Source of the DNA: CAYUPI01 sp964446585
Lineage (GTDB): Bacteria > Verrucomicrobiota > Verrucomicrobiia > Limisphaerales > UBA8199
Direction: 5' to 3'
Length of the DNA stretch: 64,000 nucleotides
NCBI GenBank assembly: GCA_964446585.1
Contig: CAYUPI010000026.1
Span: 13,827 to 77,826, forward strand
This document shows, piece by piece, positions 23,094 through 31,614 of the stretch. Position numbers and translations under genes: made by a program. Under the pieces are notes generated by a model. It was given only the letters and a program-made list of their open reading frames with translations, had not been told where the DNA came from and ran no database searches. The stretch's first letter is position 1; each line of letters starts with the position of its first letter.

Positions 23094-23134
23094 TGCCTCG
23101 GTAGCTCAATTGGCAGAGCAGTTGACTCTTAATC
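23094..23134 (+). repeat. attR: right 41-bp copy, within the complete tRNA-Lys
   Basis: Identical to attL at 12222-12262. Here the repeat continues into the T arm and 3' acceptor strand, so the tRNA is complete. The crossover lies somewhere in these 41 bases; anticodon-loop crossover is usual for tyrosine integrases. Confidence 0.9.
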
Positions 23135-23170
23135 AATTGGTTCTAGGTTCAAGTCCTAGCCGGGGCACCA
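23095..23170 (+). tRNA. tRNA-Lys (anticodon CTT), CCA encoded
   Basis: A full cloverleaf can be drawn. Acceptor GCCTCGG pairs with CCGGGGC (one G-U pair); the D arm is GCTC/GAGC; the anticodon stem GTTGA/TCAAT closes the loop CTCTTAA with anticodon CTT; the T arm is CTAGG/CCTAG with loop TTCAAGT; the discriminator is A and CCA is encoded. The 5' 40 bases come from the integrated element and the 3' part from the host side, so the insertion rebuilds the gene. Confidence 0.95.
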
Positions 23171-23322
23171 TTTTGTCCACAACCTTGGTAATTCGATGTC
23201 TGTCCGGCCGGGCAGCAGAGAGCGAGTGGACCTTTACGCTCTAGTCCGCCAGGATTTCTTGTGCCAACCACTTGCCAGACGTTATACGGTCTAACTAAAT
23301 CATTTGCTGCAAACCACAATGT

Positions 23323-23850
23323 ATGAATCTGTGTAAACGTGCTGGTTTCCTTGCTGTATTCCTTTTGCTCGTGGATTCAATCTTCGCGCAACAAACCACG
23401 TTTCAGGATTCCTTCCTGGATCACCTGGTTGGAAAGTGGGTCCTCCGGGGCGAACTTGCTCACAAACAGACAACCCACGATGTTTCGGCCGAATGGATAT
23501 TGGGCCATCAATACCTGCGCCTGCATGAGATCTCGCGCGAAAGCAAAACGAATGGGCAGCCGGCTTATGAGGCCATAGTTCTTATTGGGTGGAACCAGGC
23601 AGCAAGTGAGTACGCCTGCCTGTGGCTTGATTCGACGAGCACCAGCAGTTTTCCGAGCGACGGCGTAGGCCACGCAAAACGTTCTGGCGATGACATCCCC
23701 TTTGTCTTCAAAGATGACAAACAGCAGATTGGTTTTCGGAACACCTTTTCATACGATAAAAAGGCAGATTCGTGGACCTGGCGATTGGACAACGTCCACG
23801 ACGGCAAAGGCGTTCCCTTCGGCCGCGTAAGATTGACGAGGAAGCAGTAA
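23323..23850 (+). CDS. Secreted DUF1579-like protein
   Basis: A 175-residue exported protein. Residues 1-22 are a signal peptide (MNLCKRAGFLAVFLLLVDSIFA). The mature part resembles DUF1579: FLDHLVGKWVLRGELA near the start, then SAEWILGHQYLRLHE, then IVLIGWNQAASEYACLWLD and an ITFSYDKKADSWTW-like strand. It is a diverged relative of the protein at 7535-8173. These are beta-barrel-like extracytoplasmic proteins with no known activity. It lies 150 bp beyond the tRNA, outside the element. Confidence 0.7.
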   Translation: MNLCKRAGFLAVFLLLVDSIFAQQTTFQDSFLDHLVGKWVLRGELAHKQTTHDVSAEWILGHQYLRLHEISRESKTNGQPAYEAIVLIGWNQAASEYACLWLDSTSTSSFPSDGVGHAKRSGDDIPFVFKDDKQQIGFRNTFSYDKKADSWTWRLDNVHDGKGVPFGRVRLTRKQ

Positions 23851-23924
23851 TGCCCACTCAATGCTCCTATATTTTGAGAAACTCCCGCCCTTCGCCGCCA
23901 AACGGATTCGGCACTCTCTTTCCC

Positions 23925-24446
23925 ATGAGACCGATGATGCTGGCATTAACCTTCCTGCTGCTCGCGCTGCCGGGGACGCGTGCCGGAGACTTCGCATCAT
24001 TGGGTGACAAAGTGACGGAGTTTTGCCGAGACCACTTGAACAAGACCGTCGGCAGCGGAGAGTGCGCAGCTTTGGCGTTTCAGGCGTTGAAAGCCGCCGG
24101 CGCCAAAGCCCGCGGCGGTCCGGATCACCCGGCGAAAGGCGACTACGTTTGGGGCAAACAGGTTTACATGATTGAGGCTACCTCCAGCGGCCCAAAAGAA
24201 ACCGGAAGCTTTCAAGACATTCGGCCGGGCGACGTTATGCAGTTCCGGGACGTGAAGTTTGGCGCTACCGGCGGGTTTCATCATCACACGGCGGTGGTCG
24301 CAGAGGTGGACCCGGCGGCCGGGAAGATAAGAACCTATCAACAAAATATTGGTGGCAAGCGATTTGTAATGGAAGGGCACCCAAACCTGAAGCATTTGGC
24401 CCAGGGATGGATCCGGTTTTACCGTCCGATTCCGGCCGCGAAGTGA
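23925..24446 (+). CDS. Secreted CHAP-like cysteine peptidase/amidase
   Basis: A 173-residue exported protein from the ATG at 23925, which begins the signal peptide (MRPMMLALTFLLLALPGTRA). The frame is open much further upstream but has no reason to be translated. A catalytic Cys47 lies in GSGECAALAFQAL at the start of a helix, and the His is in FHHHTAVVAEVD (119-121), followed by a strand ending TYQQNIGG. This Cys-His order and spacing fit CHAP or NlpC/P60-like amidases that cleave peptidoglycan. PGDVMQFRD before the His is another typical segment of the fold. The substrate is inferred. Confidence 0.65.
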   Translation: MRPMMLALTFLLLALPGTRAGDFASLGDKVTEFCRDHLNKTVGSGECAALAFQALKAAGAKARGGPDHPAKGDYVWGKQVYMIEATSSGPKETGSFQDIRPGDVMQFRDVKFGATGGFHHHTAVVAEVDPAAGKIRTYQQNIGGKRFVMEGHPNLKHLAQGWIRFYRPIPAAK

Positions 24447-24504
24447 ACTTTCGAACAAAGCCTGGAGGCGGCGGCGTGCACTGTGCCATTCCGCGTGCGG
24501 TGAG

Positions 24505-25578
24505 TCAGTGGGCTGTAGCACCGGCCGCTATCTTCTGCTTCCAGGCAGGATATTCTCGTTCGAGCAAAGCCGCGGGTGCATAGGTCAGCCATGAATATCC
24601 ATTGCGACGCTCGTAACCGATTTCGTCCAGCTTGCGCTTCGCCACGCCATCCCGGTCACAAAAGATCGGCAGGTCCGTGCCAATCTCATAGAATCGCGCC
24701 CAAATGGGAGGGGCCGATGCGTCCTCAATCACTCGCTTATCGGTGCCCTTGGGTGAGTTCTCCTCCTCGACACTGATGACACGAATTCCCTTGAGCTTGG
24801 CCGCCTCAAACCAGGTCACCGCTCCCTCCACGGCCTGGATCACTTCCGCGCTAGGCCGCTCGAGGCTCATCAGCAAGCGTACGATGCCGACTGATTCCCC
24901 GCCGCTAATCGATACCAGTTCATAGGAGCGTCCGGGACGGGGGGAATAATCAACTTCATCATGCTGCGCGCACCAGGCGGTGAGTTTGCCGCCGACTTTG
25001 ATCTGGCACTTGAGAATGCACTGAACGCCCTTCGCGAACTCCTCTCGGGCTCGTGCCGTCTGCTTCCTGTCGAGAAAACCATACACTGGCGAAGTGAAGG
25101 TTTCGCGCAGGAAAAGCATTAGCCGCACCATGGCATCGTCGTTGAATGTGATGTAACGATGATATTGCTTGTCCGGCGGGTAGAATTGCGGCCAGCCGCC
25201 GCTGGGATATTGCGCCTTCAGGATGTAATCATAACCCTTCTCAAACGCCTCGCGGCAACGCTCGTCCTTGGTATTGCGGTAGAACCGGGCCAGAAAGCGC
25301 ATCTCGTCGGTCGTAGAGCTGTTGTCGAACGTGGGCTTCAGTTCTCTTTGGTCGCCGAGGAAAGGTGAGGCGGTCGTATCCACGTTTTTCGGCCAGCCAC
25401 CCAGCTCACTCTGGTAGGAAAGAATGTTTGTGGCCACTCGCTTTGCCTCGCCGGTAGAAAACCAGGCATCGGGCCTTTTCAGGTACCGACCTGGATGCTC
25501 GGCCGCCGATGCGACGCCGGCCGAACCAAATGTCGGCACCCAAAGCGCGACACTTAGAAAGATTCGATGGGGCGCCAT
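24505..25578 (-). CDS. pelA: Pectate lyase, polysaccharide lyase family 10
   Basis: A 357-residue secreted enzyme. A signal peptide (to about residue 26, ending ASAAEH) precedes the PL10 catalytic domain: ILSYQSELGGWPKNVD, TFDNSSTTDEMRFLARFY, KAQYPSGGWPQFYP, ITFNDDAMVRLM, and CIL-CQIKVGGKLTAWCAQHDEVD. PL10 enzymes cleave polygalacturonate by beta-elimination with calcium. The length fits a single catalytic domain. Its ATG directly follows the ribokinase stop, so it is the last gene of the leftward sugar-use group. The organism may use plant pectin. Confidence 0.88.
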   Translation of the reverse strand: MAPHRIFLSVALWVPTFGSAGVASAAEHPGRYLKRPDAWFSTGEAKRVATNILSYQSELGGWPKNVDTTASPFLGDQRELKPTFDNSSTTDEMRFLARFYRNTKDERCREAFEKGYDYILKAQYPSGGWPQFYPPDKQYHRYITFNDDAMVRLMLFLRETFTSPVYGFLDRKQTARAREEFAKGVQCILKCQIKVGGKLTAWCAQHDEVDYSPRPGRSYELVSISGGESVGIVRLLMSLERPSAEVIQAVEGAVTWFEAAKLKGIRVISVEEENSPKGTDKRVIEDASAPPIWARFYEIGTDLPIFCDRDGVAKRKLDEIGYERRNGYSWLTYAPAALLEREYPAWKQKIAAGATAH

Positions 25579-26511
25579 TCAAATCTTGAGTTTTTGCAAC
25601 GCGGTTTCGGTCGCAGCCCGATTCGGGATTGCTTCCTGCGCGCCAGTCTTGAGAGTGGCGAGGGCCCCGGCACAATTGGCGTAACGAATTGCAGTCACCA
25701 CGTCCAGGCCCTCGGCGCGACGGGCAGCATACGCGCCTGCAAAGGCGTCGCCAGCGCCAACAGTATCCACTGGCTTGACCGATAAGGTTGGAATTTCGGT
25801 ACGTCCCGCCGCGTCGAAGTTGTTGGTTGGCTTCGCGCCTCGAGTGATCACCAATCGTTGAATTTGCCATCGTGCCAGCCGGCGGCGCAAAGTGGCTCTT
25901 GTTTTCAGGCTCAGTCCGAAGATGGCTCGCGCCTCACCCGAGTTCACGACGAGCGTGTCGATGGCGCACCTTCCCCAGGGAAATCCCTCGCGCAACGGGG
26001 AAGGATTTAGCACGACAGGCACATTTCCGCGATTGGCTACTCGGATGGCCTCGATGACTGCGGGCATTGGCACTTCGAATTGGAGCAGCAGGATGCGAGC
26101 GGAGGCAATCTGGGCCTTGCAGGCGCGGATCAGGAGCGGACTTAGCGCTCCGTTGGCTCCGGCCGAAACAACAATCATGTTTTCAGCTTTCTTATCCACA
26201 GCTATTAGCGCCACACCAGTCGGAAATGCTTTGGCGGCCGAAATGCCTGCTCTGCTGATGTGCTCTGCAGTCAGGCGTCGGCGGTAGGCCGTTCCGTCGT
26301 CATCGTCTCCCACGCATCCAATCAACGCCACCCGTGCGCCCTGACGCGCGGCAGCGACGGCCTGGTTCGCGCCCTTGCCGCCGAAGCGTCTGATGAAGCC
26401 TGCAGCGGCGATCGTCTCGCCTGGCGCGGGCAGTTCCTCGACCGAGGCGATATAGTCAACGTTCAATGAACCAACGACAGCGACTCTTCTGTTACTTTCG
26501 TCATTCGTCAT
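25579..26511 (-). CDS. rbsK: Ribokinase
   Basis: A 310-residue PfkB-family sugar kinase. The N-terminal signature is GSLNVDYIASVEELPAPGET and FGGKGANQAVAAARQG; the C-terminal catalytic signature is DTVGAGDAFAGAYAARR with the base Asp. These features and the NxD/GGKGAN pair match ribokinase, which phosphorylates D-ribose to ribose-5-phosphate. It overlaps the nucleoside hydrolase stop by 4 bp and continues straight into the pectate lyase. With RbsB/RbsC and nucleoside hydrolase upstream, salvage of ribose from nucleosides is the likely job. Confidence 0.93.
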   Translation of the reverse strand: MTNDESNRRVAVVGSLNVDYIASVEELPAPGETIAAAGFIRRFGGKGANQAVAAARQGARVALIGCVGDDDDGTAYRRRLTAEHISRAGISAAKAFPTGVALIAVDKKAENMIVVSAGANGALSPLLIRACKAQIASARILLLQFEVPMPAVIEAIRVANRGNVPVVLNPSPLREGFPWGRCAIDTLVVNSGEARAIFGLSLKTRATLRRRLARWQIQRLVITRGAKPTNNFDAAGRTEIPTLSVKPVDTVGAGDAFAGAYAARRAEGLDVVTAIRYANCAGALATLKTGAQEAIPNRAATETALQKLKI

Positions 26512-27665
26512 TTTGCATTGGTCCTTCCTGGTGTCGGCGGCTGAGAGGCCAGTTGGACGAGGGCTTCCTTGACGCGCGGAATCTGGTGTTCGTTGAGGAT
26601 GAGATATCGGTCGCGGCCTTCTGGCGCGGCAGTAAACCGAGTGAAGCCATCAGCCTCGATGGCCACTCGACCAGGTGAGGAGAGGTTAAAATAAGCGCGT
26701 TCGGGGAAGACCGCATAAAGAACGGCCGTAAGGTCCCAGGTCGGGCGCTCGTGTGGCGGCGGCTCGTAAAGATAATAAGCCTCGGCGACTGGATGATGTG
26801 GGACATAACTGAAATCCCGCTCGATACTCACGGCGGGGTAGGGGACGGCGATGCCGATTTCGAACCCACTCCAGACAATTGGCGTGGGCCATTCGCTGGC
26901 CAGCTTGCGCGCGGACGGAATGTCTTTGACCACATTGAACTCGAGATAATGGTCGTTTTGCCCGATCTTTTGGAATGCTCCCGCCATTACAGAGAGGAGC
27001 TTTACCTTTTGTCTGACCAAATCACGACCGCTGAGGGTTGAAACGGTATCGCCCTGCGTCTCGATCAGTGCAGCCAGGTTAGAGAAAAAGCCGACTTGCA
27101 CGACGACAACGGAGTTGTCCGGTTGCTGGCAGAGGATTCCTCGCAGCAGGGGCGTTGGCCGCGGTGCGTCCGAGCTTCGATTCAGGCGACGAGCGTAGCG
27201 CGGCCAGCCTCCGTCCTTGATTTGCGCGAGTTGCAGGAACTTGCTCGATTCATTGGCTTGCGACGGTCGGACGCACCCAATGGGAATCTTCGGTCGGCCA
27301 TAAAAGGTGTTGATAACATCAACGAACGGTCCGGCCAGTTCGTCCGGTTTCGTGATTGTAACGGCGAGGAGCTCGCAATCGTCGCGCGATTGCAAAGCGT
27401 GCAGCATCGAAAGCGCCAGAACGTCATCGACGTCATTTCCAATATCAGTGTCGAAAATGATCTTCACCGGCGTATCCTGGATTGGTGAGGCAGGGGCGGC
27501 CAGGAGGCCGCTACTGGTCAGAAGCAAGGCAACAAAGCCAATAAGGGCTTTCAACCGCGGCGACCGGCAAACCACACGTCCGGGCATCCTGTGTACAAGC
27601 CAAGCCTCACAGTCCTGACCCGGAACAGGATTCGCCGATGCTTCTGCGGAAAATGAAATTTTCAT
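26508..27665 (-). CDS. Nucleoside hydrolase family protein, probably exported
   Basis: A 385-residue protein of the inosine/uridine-preferring nucleoside hydrolase fold. The calcium-binding signature is DTDIGNDVDDVLAL at about residue 72. It would cleave the N-glycosidic bond of nucleosides to base and ribose. The start at 27665 overlaps the permease stop (ATGA). A second ATG at 27587 (MPGRVVCRSPRLKALIGFVALLL) gives a strong signal peptide, so an extracytoplasmic enzyme is likely whichever start is used. It sits between the ribose permease and ribokinase genes, which would link extracellular nucleoside cleavage to ribose uptake. Confidence 0.85.
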   Translation of the reverse strand: MKISFSAEASANPVPGQDCEAWLVHRMPGRVVCRSPRLKALIGFVALLLTSSGLLAAPASPIQDTPVKIIFDTDIGNDVDDVLALSMLHALQSRDDCELLAVTITKPDELAGPFVDVINTFYGRPKIPIGCVRPSQANESSKFLQLAQIKDGGWPRYARRLNRSSDAPRPTPLLRGILCQQPDNSVVVVQVGFFSNLAALIETQGDTVSTLSGRDLVRQKVKLLSVMAGAFQKIGQNDHYLEFNVVKDIPSARKLASEWPTPIVWSGFEIGIAVPYPAVSIERDFSYVPHHPVAEAYYLYEPPPHERPTWDLTAVLYAVFPERAYFNLSSPGRVAIEADGFTRFTAAPEGRDRYLILNEHQIPRVKEALVQLASQPPTPGRTNAK

Positions 27666-28657
27666 GGCCGTTTGAATTTGCGGGGGAGAATTCGCCTCAA
27701 TGCCTCTAATTTGTGGCCCGTCGTTTCGTTGCGCCAGGCGTCGAACACCACGGCGATGACAATAACGAGGCCGGTGATCACGCGTTTGACCGGTTCGGAG
27801 GCACCTACTTGAGCCAGCCCGGCTTCCAGTGTCGCGATAAGGAGCACCCCGAAAAATGTCTTCACCACTGAGGCGCGGCCACCCATGAGGCTGGTGCCAC
27901 CGATGACAACGGCGGCAATGGCGGAAAGTTCGAGGCCGACACCGGCGTTCGGATCAGCCGAACCGAGGCGTGACGTGTAAAAGACCGCGCCGAGCCCGGT
28001 CAGCAGTCCGAGCAAGGCGAAAACGGTAATCTTCGCCTGGGCTGGGTTGATACCCGCGAGGCGCGCCGCCTCCTGGTTCGAGCCGATCGCCACAATGTGG
28101 CGGCCGAAGACTGTCAAGGAAAGCGTAAGCTGACCGGCGGCAACGACCGCCGCCATGAGCATAAACGCCGGCGAAATCCCAAGTGGAGAGATCGGCTCCG
28201 ACAGGCCGGTGACCATCGAGCCGATATATTTTGTCTGCGAATGGCTGCAAAGAAAAGCCAGTCCGCGTGCGACCTCAAGCATGCCAAGCGTAACGATGAA
28301 AGAAGGAATCCCCAACAGCACGCTGATGCAGCCATTCAAAAGGCCGGCAGCCAGTCCGCAGGCAACGCTGAGTCCAGCCGCCGCCCACAGCGGCCAATGC
28401 CATTCCACCATGGCCACTCCCACCAAAGCGCCGCTCAAGCCGAGGATTGAGCCAACGGAAAGGTCGATACCGCCCACGACAAGCACAAGGGTCATTCCGG
28501 CCGCGACGACGGTGAGCGTTGGAACCCGGTTGGCAAGGGCGCTGAAAGTTTGATGCGAGAGGAAATGTTCCCCCAGCGCCCCGAAGAGCAACAGCAGGCC
28601 AATCCAAGTCAACAGTAACGCGGCGTAATCGCCGAAGGCTGTGAATTTGCGGCTCAT
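27662..28657 (-). CDS. rbsC: Ribose-type ABC transporter permease (RbsC family)
   Basis: A 331-residue integral membrane protein with eight to ten hydrophobic segments. Family segments include VVGGIDLSVGSILGLSGA and GNQEAARLAGIN-like SNQEAARLAGINPAQAKI, then AAVVIGGTSLMGGRASV, all typical of the RbsC/AraH permease family. It forms the membrane channel for a sugar (ribose, or another pentose or hexose) taken up with the binding protein encoded upstream. The expected ATPase RbsA is not next to it; only 138 bp separate it from rbsB. It overlaps the nucleoside hydrolase start. Confidence 0.9.
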   Translation of the reverse strand: MSRKFTAFGDYAALLLTWIGLLLLFGALGEHFLSHQTFSALANRVPTLTVVAAGMTLVLVVGGIDLSVGSILGLSGALVGVAMVEWHWPLWAAAGLSVACGLAAGLLNGCISVLLGIPSFIVTLGMLEVARGLAFLCSHSQTKYIGSMVTGLSEPISPLGISPAFMLMAAVVAAGQLTLSLTVFGRHIVAIGSNQEAARLAGINPAQAKITVFALLGLLTGLGAVFYTSRLGSADPNAGVGLELSAIAAVVIGGTSLMGGRASVVKTFFGVLLIATLEAGLAQVGASEPVKRVITGLVIVIAVVFDAWRNETTGHKLEALRRILPRKFKRP

Positions 28658-28795
28658 GCGCGCTATCAGGCCAGACTCCGGATTTCGATCGTAATCTTAA
28701 TCGTCATCGTATTCATGATCTTCTTTTCTTTCCTCTTCTGCGCGTTTGAAGGCAGAAGGTTCGGATGAAGGTTACGATTAAGAATCCTGCATACG

Positions 28796-29794
28796 CTATT
28801 TCGTGCCCGTTGGCAGAGATAACGATTCCGCTCCGGTGACGATTTCCAGTGCTGTAGCCTTGTCGGCGGTAGAAGCTTCGCCCTTCAAGATGCGCAAGGC
28901 AGCTTCGATGCCAAAGACGGCCAGTTGATCGGCGTGTTGCTCGGCGCTGGCCACGATGCGGCCGTCAGCGAGCATGGGACGGATCGCACCGATGTTGTCA
29001 AAGCCGACCACCAGCACTTTGCCGGTTTTGCTCGCGGCTTGAATGGCCGCCACTGTGCCAAGGGCCATGCTGTCGTTGCAACAGAGAATGGCTTTGAGGT
29101 CCGCATGTTCGTTGAGGATCGCCGCAGCAACATTGTTCGCCTTGTCGATTTCCCAATAGCCGCTCTGAACGGTGACGATATTGATGGCCGCCGCCTTCAT
29201 GGCTTCCTCGAACCCCAGCCGTCGCTGTTGGCCATTGAAGGCGGTGGGAATTCCTTCTATGAGAGCCACTTTGTCCCCGCCCCGAAGATGCTTTGCCAGG
29301 GCCTCGCCGACGCGGCGAGCGCCGGCGCGGTTGTCAGGCCCGACAAAAGGAACCGATAGGCCCGCCTGCCGCGCAGCGTCCGCGTCGAGTTTGTTGTCGA
29401 TATTCACTACCGTAATTCCCGAGTCTTGGGCACGTTTGAGAACGGTCACCAACGCCTTTGAATCGGCGGGTGCAATGACAATGGCGTTGACGCGCCGGGC
29501 GATCATCTGTTCCACCAAACTTACTTGTTCGGCCAGATCGGTTTCGTTCTTAATTCCGTTGATGATCAACTCGTAGTCGGCGACGTGAGCGGCCTGATGT
29601 TTCTTTGCTCCTTCGGCCATGGTGCTGAAGAATTCGTTTGCGAGCGATTTCATCACGAGCGCAACCTTGGGCTTTGGCGCTCCGCCCTTGTTGTCGGATT
29701 TCCCGCAGCCGGCTGCGAGCAACGGCAGAATCAGCAGAGAGGCGGAGAGAGCTAAAATTCGGTCAAACCGGAAGAAGATAAGGGGGCATTTCAT
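28796..29794 (-). CDS. rbsB: Ribose-type ABC transporter substrate-binding lipoprotein
   Basis: A 332-residue periplasmic-binding protein of the RbsB (Peripla_BP_4) type. The ATG at 29794 begins a lipoprotein signal with lipobox LLAAGC, so it is membrane-anchored. Features are KVALVMKSLANEFFSTMAEGAKKH at the start of the mature domain, VNAIVIAPADSKAL, FVGPDNRAGARRVGEAL and CCNDSMALGTVAAIQAA with VVGFDNIGAI, which line the sugar cleft. It should bind ribose or a related sugar and deliver it to RbsC. It is preceded by a sulfatase gene in the same direction, 67 bp upstream. Confidence 0.9.
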   Translation of the reverse strand: MKCPLIFFRFDRILALSASLLILPLLAAGCGKSDNKGGAPKPKVALVMKSLANEFFSTMAEGAKKHQAAHVADYELIINGIKNETDLAEQVSLVEQMIARRVNAIVIAPADSKALVTVLKRAQDSGITVVNIDNKLDADAARQAGLSVPFVGPDNRAGARRVGEALAKHLRGGDKVALIEGIPTAFNGQQRRLGFEEAMKAAAINIVTVQSGYWEIDKANNVAAAILNEHADLKAILCCNDSMALGTVAAIQAASKTGKVLVVGFDNIGAIRPMLADGRIVASAEQHADQLAVFGIEAALRILKGEASTADKATALEIVTGAESLSLPTGTK

Positions 29795-29861
29795 TGTGAT
29801 CCTGTTGCCGGGCAAAAAGTATGGCACCGAGCTTCAGGGTCAATGTCAATCCAGTCCTCCT

Positions 29862-31292
29862 TCACTTCGGTTTCCGGTCCGCTCCGGGCCGGGCGGTGCG
29901 GAAGTAGGGGTACCGATCCCAGGGATCATCGTCGCTGGTAGCGCGAGGATCGGCCGTTTCGCGCATCCATTGTTCCAGTTCGGCCCGGAGCTTCTTCTTC
30001 ACCGTAACGTAGGCTGAATCTTCCGCCAGGTTGTGCAATTCGTGCGGGTCTTTTACTACGTCGTAGAGCTCCTCCGCGTGCCGCTTACCGAAGCAAAGCT
30101 CAAACGCCTTGTCGATTCCGGGTTCATTCCGGTGCGCGAGAATGAACCTCTTCGTCGGGCCATCGTCGCAATCGCCGAATTCACGAGGCGGATCTTTGCC
30201 AACTTCCGGATCTCCAGCCGGCCAGCGCTCGGGGTGGAAATTGCGGATATAAAGAAACTGCTGCGTACGGATGGCGCGAGCGGGATAACCCACGCTGCCG
30301 GCGCGAACGTCGGCGTGGCGCTCGCGTTCGAGGAAGACGACGTTGCGCGATCCGCATTTTTCTGTGCCCGCCAGCAGGCCGAGGAAGCTTCGGCCAGTCA
30401 TCTGAGGCGGTGGCTTTAATCCGGCGGCTTCGAGAAAGGTCGGCGCCAGGTTCATCAGGTTTATGAAATCGTCGCAGACCTGGCCGGCGCGAATGCGGGC
30501 CGGCCAACGCACTGCCAGCGGCTGCCGCGTGCCGCCGTCATAAAGGTTGGCCTTGCATCGGGGGAAAGGCCAGCCGTTGTCGCCCGTCATGAGCACGAGG
30601 GTGTTATCGAGTTTGCCGGCTTTTTGCAGCAGATTCAGCATCTCCCCCACTTCGCGATCGAAGCGCTCGGTCCGGGCATAGTAATCGAGGATGTCGTTGC
30701 GCGAGACTTCGCTGTCGGGCCACATCGGCGGCACGACTACGCTATTGGTGGTTAAGCCCGCTTTCGCGCCGCACGCGAGATCATACGGGCGATGTGGATC
30801 ATGGCTGGCGAACCAGAAGCAAAATGGTTTCTCCGCAGGCACGCTCTTTAAGAACGCTTCGAGAGTCTCAAATTTCGGTCCGCCGGGATTGCGCGTGTAA
30901 CCGCCCGGCGCAAAATCGCCCGGGCCCCAGCCCTTGCGCATGCAGCCGACCGCGTAATTGGCTTGCTCCAGCAAGTCCACGTAATTCGGGTGCTTTTTGG
31001 GCAAAGTTCCCCAAAGGTTACCACCCTCGCCCAAGCGATGAGGATATTGGCCGGTCAGCATTGCGCCGCGCGACGCCGTGCAACTTGGCGCGGCGCTGAA
31101 GCAATAATTGAAGAGCATCCCCTCCCGTGCCAACCGATCGAAGTTCGGTGTCCGGATCACGTTGTCTCCATACGCGCCCGCATGCGGCCACGACCAATCG
31201 TCCGCCAAACAGAACAGGATGTTCGGGCGCGAATCAGCGGCGCACGAAGCCGCTGCACCAGCCCACAGGAGGGCAAGGACAGGAAGGACCAT
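29862..31292 (-). CDS. Secreted sulfatase
   Basis: A 476-residue sulfatase from the ATG at 31292, which begins a signal peptide (MVLPVLALLWAGAAASCAA). The formylglycine motif is SCTASRG with Cys71, preceded by metal-binding Asp residues in NILFCLADDWSW and followed by LTGQYPHRLG. The second metal site includes LVLMTGDNGWPFPR with Asp and Asn. The domain NILF to the C-terminus fits the N-sulfoglucosamine sulfohydrolase/heparan type, so the substrate may be a sulfated polysaccharide. The frame opens a further 99 bases upstream without a signal-like start. Maturation needs a formylglycine-generating enzyme, not found here. Confidence 0.88.
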   Translation of the reverse strand: MVLPVLALLWAGAAASCAADSRPNILFCLADDWSWPHAGAYGDNVIRTPNFDRLAREGMLFNYCFSAAPSCTASRGAMLTGQYPHRLGEGGNLWGTLPKKHPNYVDLLEQANYAVGCMRKGWGPGDFAPGGYTRNPGGPKFETLEAFLKSVPAEKPFCFWFASHDPHRPYDLACGAKAGLTTNSVVVPPMWPDSEVSRNDILDYYARTERFDREVGEMLNLLQKAGKLDNTLVLMTGDNGWPFPRCKANLYDGGTRQPLAVRWPARIRAGQVCDDFINLMNLAPTFLEAAGLKPPPQMTGRSFLGLLAGTEKCGSRNVVFLERERHADVRAGSVGYPARAIRTQQFLYIRNFHPERWPAGDPEVGKDPPREFGDCDDGPTKRFILAHRNEPGIDKAFELCFGKRHAEELYDVVKDPHELHNLAEDSAYVTVKKKLRAELEQWMRETADPRATSDDDPWDRYPYFRTARPGADRKPK

Positions 31293-31421
31293 GAGGATCC
31301 GTAAGGGACAAGTCCTGCCCAAGTTCACACACGGGTTTGCTGCGTTTAGGAATCTCGAGACTGGTACTTCGAAAAATAATTTTCGGTACATCGCAGGTCG
31401 TCATTGAGTGTGGGCGCTGTA

Positions 31422-31558
31422 CCCCCTCACCCCGGCCCTCTCCCTCTGGGAGAGGGGGAATCGCCGCCAGTCGGGCGACAAATCGAAGGGCGTTGATACA
31501 TTCCGGCACTGCGCGCAGGAACTCCCTCTCCCTTGGGGAGAGGGCTGGGGTGAGGGGA
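31422..31558. repeat. GC-rich palindromic intergenic element, copy 1
   Basis: Terminal inverted repeats CCCTCACCCC / GGGGTGAGGGG flank two internal hairpins of the CCCTCTCCC/GGGAGAGGG type. The whole unit is about 137 bp. It lies between the Gfo/Idh and sulfatase genes. A second copy is at 46278-46407 and shares the arms plus a GAATCGCCGC stretch after the first hairpin. The layout is that of a non-autonomous MITE or REP-type repeat. Confidence 0.75.
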
Positions 31559-31614
31559 AACTGACGCCCTACGGCCAACTGGTCGCGGCATGACGAAATT
31601 TCTTTGCCTCTTTA

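Larger units (their letters stand above)
12222..23134. mobile_element. Integrative element in tRNA-Lys, prophage-like or satellite-like
   Basis: The element is bounded by 41-bp direct repeats of the tRNA-Lys 5' half. It contains a tyrosine integrase beside the right end (21863-23011, pointing inward), an excisionase-like HTH gene near the left end (12511-12741), a replication-initiator-like gene and a helicase-loader-like ATPase, then a rightward run of mostly small genes with 4-bp ATGA overlaps typical of phage genomes. One product resembles HK97 gp10-like tail components. I recognise no terminase, portal, protease or major capsid gene, so it may be a defective prophage, a phage satellite or a divergent virus. 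The repeat-to-repeat distance is 10,872 bp. Confidence 0.88.
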
